DNA of 64,000 bases from assembly GCA_022376515.1 (NCBI GenBank), contig WTXI01000084.1, positions 79,511 through 143,510 of the forward strand, in the 5' to 3' direction. Below the pieces are notes generated by a model that made no database searches, was not told the origin of the DNA, and saw only the letters and a program-made list of their open reading frames with translations. The position numbers and the translations under genes are program-made. Below, in pieces: positions 32,290 to 43,000 of the stretch (position 1 is the stretch's first letter; each line of letters begins with the position of its first letter). This DNA is from Lactifluus volemus. Its lineage: Eukaryota > Basidiomycota > Agaricomycetes > Russulales > Russulaceae.

Positions 32290-32941
32290 TCTCAGGTACC
32301 GAGTCCTTTTCCATCAAAAATACATAACTCTCTATGATGTAGCACCGTGTCACTGGTTACCCAATAACATGTTTCGCGTTAGCGCTATCTGTGCTCCCCA
32401 CTTATGCCCAGAGAGCTCACCTCAGTCTGGGAATAGGACCGAGGAGCGCTAAAATGAGCGTCGCACGCTATAAAGGCTCCGGTCGTGCTATTGTCAGGCG
32501 GGGTTGGGTGATGGATCACCGTGATTGTTCAAACGTTCAAGTTCAGCTGCAATGAGAAATTGATTGAATTAAATTCAAGGTAAATTGAAGCAATCAATCC
32601 TATTCCGAAAATTTACGAGATTTGTTATGTACTTCAATCTGAAAACGGCGACTGGTGATGCGGAGCACCAGGTGCGCATCATCACACATAACCCTTTAAG
32701 ATTCACAGCGCACGGTACTACTAGTAGTACCTGACAATGGCGCAGCTATGGTCATCGTAAGCGAGGAAAGCGCTGTGAAACCGTGCCAAGTTTGGTGGAA
32801 CACCTATCATTCAGGTGGAATGCAGAGACGTTAGAGCGCCAGGTAGAGCCTCGAGGTCCGCTGACAATCACCCAGACACGCAGATGTTTAATTGAACAGA
32901 CCTTTTGACGGAAAGAGATATGGTATATGATAGTACTGACT
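32290..32941. other. Intergenic; includes an 18-bp perfect palindrome
   Basis: No gene is seen. GGTACTACTAGTAGTACC at 32714-32731 is a perfect palindrome. The NLR-unit homology begins at about 32935. Confidence 0.6.
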
Positions 32942-35900
32942 CTATTTAGGTAAATTGTGAAGATATACTGTAGCCCAATTCGATCCGTGTACAAAGGTTG
33001 CCAATTGAAGCTTGGTATCGTGTTTACCTGCAATCCAAACCGTGTTAGATCTATGAAAATATGGCCTGTGGACCCGGGGAATCCATAAAAGGAGTTCTCC
33101 CTCATCACCACACACCCACCCATCACTCTTCAGCAGGAACTTGTTCATAAAATGGCTCTCCTCTACTCTGGCCATCTCCACACTTCCGGTCACAGCGTGA
33201 TCTTCTGAGGACGGGCTGATGCGCTGCCCGTCCGGCGAAGAATCGACAGATTTCATATATCCGGTAAACATGCTTGCCACGCCGCCTGTTGCTGCGTCCC
33301 ACATGCAAATCGTGCCATCTGATGAGGCCGAGGCGATGTGCCGCCCATCTGGTGAGAATGCGACAGACATGACCCAATCTGTGTGTCCCATGAACGGGCC
33401 TGCCACGACATCTCCTGTTTTAGCGTCCCACATGCGAATCGTGCCATCAAATGAGGCCGAGGCAATACGATGTCCGTCCGGCGAGAATGCAATAGAGACA
33501 ATCGCACCAGTGTGGCCAGTAAACGGACCCGCTGTGACCTCTCCCGTTGCAGCATCCCGCACCCAAATCGTACGATCGAACGACGTCGAAGCAATGCGCT
33601 CCCCATCCGGCGAAAATGCAACGAATTTGGCGCGATCTGTGTGTTCAGTAAACGGATCCGCTACGAGATCCCCCGTTGAAGCATCCCACAGGCAAACCGT
33701 GCAATCGTCTGATGCCGAAGCAATGCGCTGCCCATCTGGAGAAAATGCAACAGATCTGAGCGCACTGGTGTGTCCAATAAACGGGCCAGCTACGACCTCC
33801 CCCGTTGTGGCATCCCACACAAGGATGGTGTTATCTGCCGAGCCGGAGGCAATGCGTTGCCCATCGGGCGAGAATGCAGCAGAATTTACCCAACTGGTGT
33901 GCCCAGTGAATGGGCCTGCTACGACGTCTCCTGTTGTGGCATCCCACACCCGAATCGTTTGATCGTTCGAAGCCGAAGCGATATGCTGCCCATCCGGCCG
34001 GAACGCAACGGATTTGACCCAACCGGTGTGTCCAATAAATGGGCCTGCTATGATCTCCCCTGTTGTGGCATCCCATATGTAAATCATGTGATCAGCCGAG
34101 GACGAGACAATGCGCTGCCCGTCTGGGGAGAATGCAACACAGTAGACCAAAGCAGTGTGTCCAGTCGACGGATCCGGTACCTCTCCTGTTGCGGAGCCCC
34201 ACACCCGAATCGTGTGATCAAAAGAGGCCGATGCAATGCGTTGGCCATCTGGAGAGAAAGCAACAGACAAAATATGATCAAAGTGCCCAATAAACGGGCC
34301 TGCTACGATCTCTCCTGTTGTGGTATCCCACACCAGAATCGTGGCATCGGTCGAGGCCGAGGCAATGCGCTGCCCGTCTGGCGAGAATGAGATAGAAAGG
34401 GCCCCATCGACGTGTCCAACAAACGGGCCAGCTACGACTTCTCCGGTTGCGACACTCCAGATTCGAATTGTACGATCCTCTGAGGCTGATGCGATACGCT
34501 GGCCGTCTGGAGAAAATGCAACAGAATTGATTTGATCGTGTGTCCAGAAAATGGGCCTGCAACAACGTCTCCTGTTGTGGCATCCCACACCCGAGTCGTG
34601 AAGTCATCCGAGTCCGAGGCGATATGCTCTCCATCCGGCGAAAATGCAATCGATCTGCCCCAACCGACGTGATCAGTAAACGGGCCCGCTAATATTTCTC
34701 CTGTTGCGGCACGCCATACGAAAATGCCATCGTCTGCAACCGAGGCAATGCGCTGACCATCAGGAGAGAATGCAATCCATGCGACCGAACTATCGTGTTC
34801 AGTAAATGGAGCTGTCACAAGTTCTCCTGTTGTGGCGTCCCACAAACGAATCGTCCCATCATTCGACGCCGAGGCGATGTGCTGGCCGTCCGGAGAGAAT
34901 GTAACACATGTGATCCAATCGGTGTGTCCAGTAAATGGACCTGCTACGAGCTCCCCTGTTGTGGAATCCCACACCCGAATCGTGCAGTCTTCTGACCCCG
35001 AGGCAATGTGCCGTCCATCCGGCGAGAATGCAACAGAGTCGACTGACTCGTTATGCGGAATGGTCATTTCTAATGCTGGCCAATGAGACAACTGCCCGCG
35101 CTCCAACCGTAGCGTATGAGGAAATTGACCAAGGTAACGCTTGACAATATGGGAAGAGGATGGTGCGAATGGCAGCGCAGAGATATAGATGTGGGGAGCA
35201 CTCCTTGCTATAGCCATTCCAAAGTACCGCACAAACGCGGACCCATCGTCTACAATGGCCAACAAATTTTCAAACTGGGCTTGGGAAGGCTGTTGCGATT
35301 TTACAGAATAGTTAGTACATGCCATGTGCCATGTTGAATTACAAGGTGTACTCGCCTTCCGCGGATCAGACCGCAACCAAGTGCTCAAAGATGACAACGC
35401 CGGTGATGCAAGGCCCACACTACTCTTGATGCTAAGCACTTCCAGCCAAAACAGAAACTTCGTCTCAAAAAGAGATCGAAGCTTCACGAAGAGGTCCTGT
35501 TCGAACGCAACGTGTTCTAGATGATCGTCCCAAAAGATGCAGGCATATGATAGAGCTGATGGGATGTGTTTCATGATTCGAGAGTCAATGTCTGGGACAT
35601 CGCTGTTCGCAAGATATGACGACTCCAGTTCACAAATATTGAACCTGAGCTTGTCAAGCATTAAACCAAGGCACGAATGTGCCAGCTCGCGGTGCGCATC
35701 GACCAGGTCCACATAAAATAGTCACTCTTCTTGGTGATCAGAAAGTCGCGGAATGATGTGTGAAGAGGAATGATGGGACGCGTTCGATCAGATGACGTCA
35801 CATTACTCAGCAGCGAGCCGAGGTGACGGAGCATTTCAAGAACGGGATCTGAATCATCGGGGTCATCAATTGGAGCATGCAGACGCAGAGAAATCAAAGA

Positions 35901-38429
35901 ATTGATTGAGAGCGGTTCGAACGCAGCAAATAGATGTCCCATGATGGAACGGAAGAGAATTTGTGCTTCATGAGGCTTGAAGTATCCTTCGAGAACTTCT
36001 TCATATAGCTTGTCCAGCGGATCTTGTCCTTTCCTATCTCTCGAGTGGCCCAAGAGGCGCTGTACGCACTTCCTCTTGCTAAAGCCAAAACTAGCAGGAG
36101 GGCTGCTTATGAATCCACTTGCAACAGCTGCCCACTGGAATAAGCCCTCTGCAGCCTTTGCTAGATCGACACCATAGTCCTTGAATACGTCTGGAGGGAG
36201 CTCCGTCTGAGGATACATGCGAATATCTTGCTCTGTCTTGGCAGCCAGCTTCGCATCATCCATGTAGAGCGTATCAACAGATGGCGCTTCGGCGAACGCA
36301 GGTTCGATGCCATCCTCAGACCTCGAGGTGAGAAGTATGCGAAACTCGGATGGGAGATCGATGAGATGTTCTGCAAGAAAAGTGTGTAATCCTTTTTTCC
36401 CCGATGCATCGCCACTCTCGTCCAAAGCATCGATCACGATAACAATTGGTCCAGAAAGTGGCAGGTTCTTGAGGGGCTCGACCAGAAGGGATTCGAAGAG
36501 TGTATGATAGTCCCGGGTACCACGAAGAGAAGAATTATCTTTGATGGCCTTCCCGAGAGCGAGTTTGAATGGAGGATGGCGATCAGAGAGATCGCGAGCA
36601 ATGGTCGTGAATAGTTGGTAAGCTTGATCTTTCGACTGTTCTTTACGCAGAAAGGAAAAGTAAGAGCCGAGACACTTCTTGTCAAAGCAACGTGCAACTT
36701 CGTGTGCAATCGAAGACTTTCCCGTGCCTGCCTGTCCGAGGAGAACAAGCCCACGTTGAGATTTCGGATTCTCGACCCACTCGATTATATGGTCCAGGAA
36801 ATCTTCGCGTGTGCCTGGAAGACACGCTTCTCATCACCGAATCGCCACCCTCCCTTGTAGGGCAATTCTCTTATTATTGCCCCTAATTCTGTGTTCCACT
36901 TGTCAGGTTGACAATCCGACAACCCTGCAACCTAAGACGTACCAACTTCTAGAACAGCAATCTCGGTCGTGATAGCAGCACGAGCAAGGAAATTGTCTCG
37001 CAGTTGGACAAGGGTGGTGCGGTACTGATCTATTTTTCCATCCACTTGGCCGACAATACTCTTCAAAGTACGCTTGCCTACAAATCACACGTTTGTAATG
37101 ACTAACGAGAGAGGCTAAAACGACGTACCAAGGTTCACATCCTCCGCATACGATCTGATAAATTTGGCAGATTCGGACACGCATTCTAGCATCTCCTCCA
37201 GGATCGACACCTGCCTCGACTCCGGCTTGATGTTCCTCAAAGTGTCCGCCTCTTCCGCAAATTCAAAGGCATCACGTATTGCCTCAAGTAGCGTCTGGAT
37301 GTTATCGTCACGTTGAACCTGTTGTAGCAAAGCCTAGCAGAGAGGTGAATACAAATAGTGAGGCCCCATGTCCTAAGACAAGATCATGAGACGTACCTCG
37401 GGATCTTCGAGAGCAGACTCCATGCTAGACTTGCATAAGGTTCAGCTGAAGAACGGGAGTTAGCTCAGGATGGATCGACAAGAACGGTATTGGTCATACT
37501 GTTGCGATTGGAGTGACAGTGTCCATCACCCGCTTGATGACGGTAACAGCACTTTTCCATGTTGTTATGTATTGATTTATTGACGGCTTCCTCGGCGCGG
37601 CGGAGAGTAGTCCGCGACGTCTCTGTCACGGTCTCGATCTCCTCTGCTCGTTGCACAAGAGTACTGTTCTCCATAGGAAGGCCACCCTGGATAAACAGTC
37701 AGGGGGCAATAACTGACATGAGTTGTATGGTTTCAGCGTTAGTTTGGGCAGTAGGACGCACAGCACTTCGTTCAGATATAGGGATATGGCTGCTGGAGGG
37801 CTAGGGGTGTTGATTGCCGCTGTCAGAGAGGAACTCGTGTTGCGGATACGATGACCATCAAAAAGACAGTGACCGGCTCTGCAGGGCGTCCAGCACGTCC
37901 AACAGCACTACGGAAAATGATTTCAAGTTCTACATGTACGACAATCAGCCAGGGGTATGAGTAGAATTTCCATGAAATAGACCGACCGCGACGGGGTTCA
38001 CAGACGATCTCCTGCCTTCCAACAAGAATATTTGTCGTCGTGGTCTTTCTTCCATAAAGAGATATTGTAATTCGGGAGAGTTGTTGTACAGCACTGTGGG
38101 AGACTCAGTTGTACGTAAGACTAAATAAAACATGACATTTCTCACAAGGTGTCGACGCTCTCATTCCATTCCACGCGTTGAGCCACGCTCCGCGCAGATC
38201 GTGATTGCCATGTCTTCTCTCCGTCGGTTAGAGTTACAAAATATTCTCTCTGTTTCGCAAGGATTCCAAGGGTCTTGAGACGAGGAAGATTGTGCGCTCT
38301 GAGGACTGACAGGCGGACGGAAATCAACTAACTTGCTTGTCGGAGAGAAAACGCATGACACGTACCGGTCATCTGAAGGGTCCCACTCGGTAGCATATCG
38401 CTGATCTGATGTTGATCTGTGGTTGACAT
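32942..38429 (-). pseudogene. NLR copy A: C2-helical-NACHT-WD40 gene with frameshifts
   Basis: Read from ATG at 38429. Exon 1 (to 38366) is followed by a C2-like domain (VLRAHNLPRLKTLGILAKQ, FVTLTDGEKTWQ) around 38320-37980. A helical segment (37680-37120; AIRDAFEFAEEADTLRNIK, SAKFIRSYAEDV) resembles the N-terminal helical regions of fungal STAND proteins. NACHT ATPase: Walker A GQAGTGKSS near 36725, Walker B VIVIDALDE near 36430, LLTSR near 36330. A linker (LPLHTSFRDFLITKKSD) leads to 14 WD40 repeats (35050-33190), then a tail to the stop at 32942. One-base losses compared with the paralogs occur near 36825, 35716 and 34533, and another near 37440. Some short introns are expected between 38366 and 37100. 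NACHT-WD40 proteins act in fungal allorecognition and immunity-like death. The specific role here is inferred only from family. Confidence 0.82.
33190..35050 (-). repeat. WD40 repeat array of NLR copy A (14 x about 129 bp)
   Basis: Fourteen consecutive 43-residue WD40 units plus a degenerate C-terminal part, sharing [26 protein letters not shown] and VAGPFTGHT. Fourteen equals two seven-bladed propellers. Variation concentrates right after GHT and at the residues around the S-x-D-x-T core, while the framework is nearly constant. Confidence 0.85.
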
Positions 38430-39085
38430 CCTTCAGAGATTTTGAGGGCCTGGGCTAAGGTGATATTTGAAAGCGGTGAAAAATACTACGAAGTGTAAAG
38501 CTGATTGAAATGGAGGTCAAACTTGAAGGCTTAAGGCCAAGAAGCGAACAAATAATAAAAAATCAACCGTGGGAACGATCAGATGTGCTCGGCGATCCCC
38601 GAGGATGGATATGATGGTCCCACGTTCAGCGTCCAACACGCCGGCGATCCCGGAGATTGGACATGATGAATACTAGACGATTTCAAGGGGTATTCAAGAA
38701 ATGGGTCATCACCAAGGCGAGTTTTTTACTTGTTGCTTCTCGCCCTGCTTGGTTACGGGGTGGCGGGCAATGATCGTGACAGTGATCGCCGCAAGCAGTG
38801 AACCACCACGAGTGTGGAATGGGGATAGGGACAGCGGGGCAGGATGACAGCGTGGGAAGCGTAGCGGACATTGTACAGTTACCCGACGCTGAGATAAACA
38901 CAGACAACGTGGCTTCATCCCCAACCACTACATACTCGAGGCAGCACCCGATCCTCCACCGGGTATCTTCCAAACCACGGTTTAATGTGATACCTATGAG
39001 CTAAATGCGTTTAGGCTGGGAGAGGGTGCCCAAAGTGGATTTGGGGAACAGATTGTCTCACAGAGGAGTGAATGAAGAAAAAGAA
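38430..39085. repeat. Inter-unit spacer A, homologous to 45950-46150 and 55350-55670
   Basis: The GGGAACGATCAGAT ... CTCGGCGATCCCCGAG block at 38572 recurs at 45952 and, diverged, at 55350. The GCGTTTAGGCTGG block at 39005 recurs near 55577. In the other two units this spacer is followed by a GH20 relic, but here it joins the next unit directly, so unit A lacks GH20. Confidence 0.7.
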
Positions 39086-39089
39086 GTCA

Positions 39090-40046
39090 AAATCTACACT
39101 CCTAGTTTATAAATAACAGTATCCTGCCGCAACTCACAGAAGCAGGTCGTCCGCCCCGGCGGGCGCACCACTCCCTCCGACTCGGACGCTCCGAACCATG
39201 GGCTTCGCAAACGACCAAAATCTGCCATCCAACGATGGAATCTAATTCTGTACGCCCCAAATACCTGCCTCAGCCTTCTCCTTTTCAAGACCCCGGATGC
39301 TCTTACTGCCAGCTGGTTCGCTGGCCGTGGCCGAGCCGAATGACAGAGCCCACAGGTCACCGTTACTTGACTTTGTACGAGTAGTAGCAGCAGACATCAC
39401 AACCCAGGAAGTGGTCCCGGCGCTCATGGGAGATGTTGTTGCTGACCGCAAGGATGTGGGACTCATGACGGGTGTTGCGTTGTGCCCGACTGTTGTCGCT
39501 GGAAGTGAGCTGGGACGCGCCTGTGGTGACGACGTCGACGGCAGAGTGTTGAAAGAACAGTACCAAACTCTGGGCTGCGATGCTTTCCCGGGCGTGTCCG
39601 TGACGAGGGAATTGGAGTGGGTACCAGACGCGAGGAGGTCCGTGAGGTTTGATTTGGGAGGAGCCGTCGCTGGTGCTACAGCCAAGGGTGCGGTGGCAGT
39701 CGCCGTCGCAGGTGGCGACGGTGGCACCGCCTCGTCATCGGTGTTGCCAGTTGCTACGTGTACGTGGGCATCTTAATATCAACAACTATAAAAATATAGC
39801 ATACCATTGAGTGCAGCCTGAGGGAGTGCCTTGTTCGCCACCACCGCTGAGATGGATGTGCTCCCTCCCTTTGCTGGCCAAGTGTCAGTGTCACCAAGAT
39901 CCAGCAAGTTCACAACGTGTGCGGGCACCTGCTCTACTGCAATTCATCCACGCGTTGTAGAAGAAGAACAAGTCGATTGAACAGTCAGGGAGGTCACACT
40001 GGTGGTTGTCGTGAGGCGGGGTGATGTCTAATCAACGCTAGCATCG
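39090..40046 (-). pseudogene. Ser/Thr-rich relic with clathrin-box-like motif, copy B
   Basis: Minus-strand frames encode NLLDLGDTDTWPAKGG (near 39890), then a Ser/Thr/Ala-rich stretch with KSNLTDLLASG, and end in DLWALSFGSATAS and KSIRGLEKEKAEAGIWGVQN (near 39250). The LLDL[GD]D string resembles clathrin-box motifs. Together with the DLWAL and GIWG endings it recalls C-terminal tails of ENTH/epsin or ArfGAP trafficking proteins. No folded domain is left, so function is a guess. The paralogous copy lies at 48830-49870 and a scrap at 29158-29392. The reading frame is broken between the pieces, so it is called a relic. Confidence 0.4.
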
Positions 40047-40048
40047 TA

Positions 40049-43000
40049 CTATTTAGACAAATTGTGAGCATATACTCTAACCCAATTCAATCCGTGTACA
40101 AAGTCTGTCAATCGAAGCTTGGTATCGTGTTTACCAGCAATCCAAACCGTGTTAGATCTACGAAAATATGGCCTGTGAACTCGGGGAATCCATAAAAGGA
40201 GTTCTCCTTCATCACCACACACCCACCCATCACTCTTCAGCAGGAACTTGTCCATAAAATGGCTCTCCTCTACTCTGGCCATCTCCACACTTCCGGTCAC
40301 AGCGTGATCTTCTAACGACGAGGTGATGTACTGCCCGTCCGGCGAAGAATCGACAGATTTCATATATCCGGTAAACTGCTTGCCACGCCGCCTGTTGCTG
40401 CGTCCCACATGCGAATCGTGCCATCTGATGAGGCCGAGGCGATGTGCCGCCCATCTGGTGAGAATGCGACAGACATGACCCAATCTGTGTGACCGATGAA
40501 CGGGCCTGCCACGACATCTCCTGTTTTAGCGTCCCACATGCGAATCGTGCCATCAAATGAGGCTGAGGCAATACGATGTCCGTCCGGCGAGAATGCGACA
40601 GAGGCCACCAATCAGTGTGTCCAGTAAATGGACCCGCTGTGATTTCTCCTGTTGCGACGTTCCACACTTGGATCGTACGATCATCTGAGGCTGAGGCAAT
40701 GCGCTCCCCGTCCGGCGAAAATGCAACAAATTTGAATGAATGGGAGTGTTGAATAATAAAAGGAGCTGCTACGCCTGTGGCAGCATCCCACAGGCGGACC
40801 GTGCAGTCTTCTGAGGCCGAAGCAATGCGCTGCCCATCTGGAGAAAATGCAACAGATCTGATCCAATCAGCGTGTCCAGTAAACGGGCCAGCTACGACTT
40901 CCCCAGTTGTGGAATCCCACACACGTATGGTGTTATCTGCCGAGCCGGAGGCAATGCGCTGCCCATCTGGTGAGAACGCAACAGAGAGTACCGAATCGGT
41001 GTGTCCAGTGAATGGACCTGCTACAACTTCTCCTGTTGTGGCATCCCACACCCGAATCGTTTGATCGAACGAGGCCGAAGCGATATGCTGCCCATCCGGC
41101 CGGAACGCAACAGATCTGACCCACTGGGTGTGTCCATAAATGGGCCTGCTATGACTCCCCTGTTGTGGCATCCCATATGTAAATCGTGCGATCAGCCGAG
41201 GACGAGACGACATGCTGCCCGCCTGGTGAGAATGCAACACCGCTGACAGAGGCAGTGTGTCCAACCGAGAGATCCGGTACCTCTCCTGTTGCGGACCCCC
41301 ACATCCGAATCGTGCGATCCATTGAGGCCGATGCAATGCGCTGGCCATCTGGCGAGAACACAACAGAATAAATCTGATCAAAGTGGTCAGTAAACGGGCC
41401 TGCTACATCTCTCCTGTTGTGGAATCCCACACGCGAATCGTAGCATCGGACGAGGCCGATGCAATGCGCTGCCCGTCTGGCGAGAATGAGATAGACAAGA
41501 CCGGATCATTATGTCCAATAAACGGGCCAGCTACTACCTCGCCGGTTGCGACACTCCAGATTCGAATTGTATGATCCTCTGAGGCTGAACCGATACGCTG
41601 GCCATCCGGAGAAAATGTAACAGAATTGATCTGATCGGTGTGTCCAGAAAATGGGCCTGCAACAACGTCTCCTGTTGTGGCATCCCACACCCGAATTGTG
41701 AAATCATTCAAGTCGGAGGTGATGTGCTGGCCATCCGGCGAAAATGAAATAGATCTGCCCCCACCGACGTGTTCAGTAAATGCGCCCGTTAAAATCTCTC
41801 CTGTAGCGGCACGCCATACGAGAATGCCATTGTATGAAGCCGAGGCAATTCGGTGTCCATCGGAGAGAATGCAACACATGTGACCCACATGTTGTGTTCA
41901 GTAAACGGGGCTGTTACAGGCTCTCCTGTTGTGGCATCCCACAAACGAATCGTCCCATCTTCCGACGCCGAGGCAATGTGCTGGCCGTCCGGTGAGAATG
42001 CGACGCATGTGATCCAATCGGTGTGTCCAGTAAATGGCCCTGCTACGAGCTCCCCAGTTGTGGAATCCCACACCCGAATCGTGCAGTCGCCTGAGCACGA
42101 GGCAATGCGCCGTCCATCCGGCGAGAATGCAACAGAGTTGACTGCTTCGTCGTGTGCCGAAATCGTCATTTCTAATGCTGGCCAATGAGACAACTGCCCG
42201 CGTTCCAAGCATAGCGTATGAGGAAATTGACCAAGGTAATGCTTGACAATATGGGAAGACGACGGAGCGAATGGCAGTGCGGAGATATAGATATGGGGAG
42301 CACTCCTTGCCATGGCCATCCCAAAATACCGCACAAACACGGACCCGTCATTCACAATTGCCAACAATTTCTCCATCTCGGCTTGGAAAGGCTGTTGCGG
42401 TTTTACGGGATAGTTATTACATGTCATATTGAATTATGGTGTGTACCGACCTTCCGCGGGTCGGACCGCAACCAGGTGCTAAAGATGACAACGCCGGTGA
42501 TGCAAGGCCCACACTGCTCTTGATGCTAAGCACTTCCAGCCAAAACAGAACTTCGTCTCAAAAAGAGATCGAAGCTTCACGAAGAGGTCCTGTTCGAACG
42601 CAACGTGTTCTAGATGATCGTCCCAGAAAATGCAGGCATATGATAGAGCTGATGGGATGTGTTTCATGATTCGAGAGTCAATGTCTGGGACATCACTGTT
42701 CGCAAGATATGACGACTCCAGTTCACAAATATTGAACCTGAGCTTGTCCAGCATCAAACCAAGGCACGAATGTGCCAGCTCGCGGTGGGCATCGACCAGG
42801 TCCACATAAAATATCACTCTTCTTGGTGATCAGAAAGTCGCGGAATGATGTGTGAAGAGGAACGATGGGACGCGTTCGATCAGATGATGTCACATTACTC
42901 AGCAGGGAGCCAAGGTGACGGAGCATTTCAACAACGGGATCTGAATCATCGGGGTCATCGATTGGAGCATGCAGACGCAGAGAAATCAAAGAATCGATCG

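Noticed and set aside
33219..34390. Long plus-strand open frames opposite the WD40 arrays (also in copies B and C)
   Set aside because: They are antisense images of the 129-bp repeat, whose length is a multiple of three, so frames stay open on both strands. They carry no domain of their own.
39297..39776. 159-aa plus-strand frame rich in Gly/Ala/Val
   Set aside because: It is antisense to the Ser/Thr/Ala-rich relic, whose paralog shows the minus strand to be the coding one.
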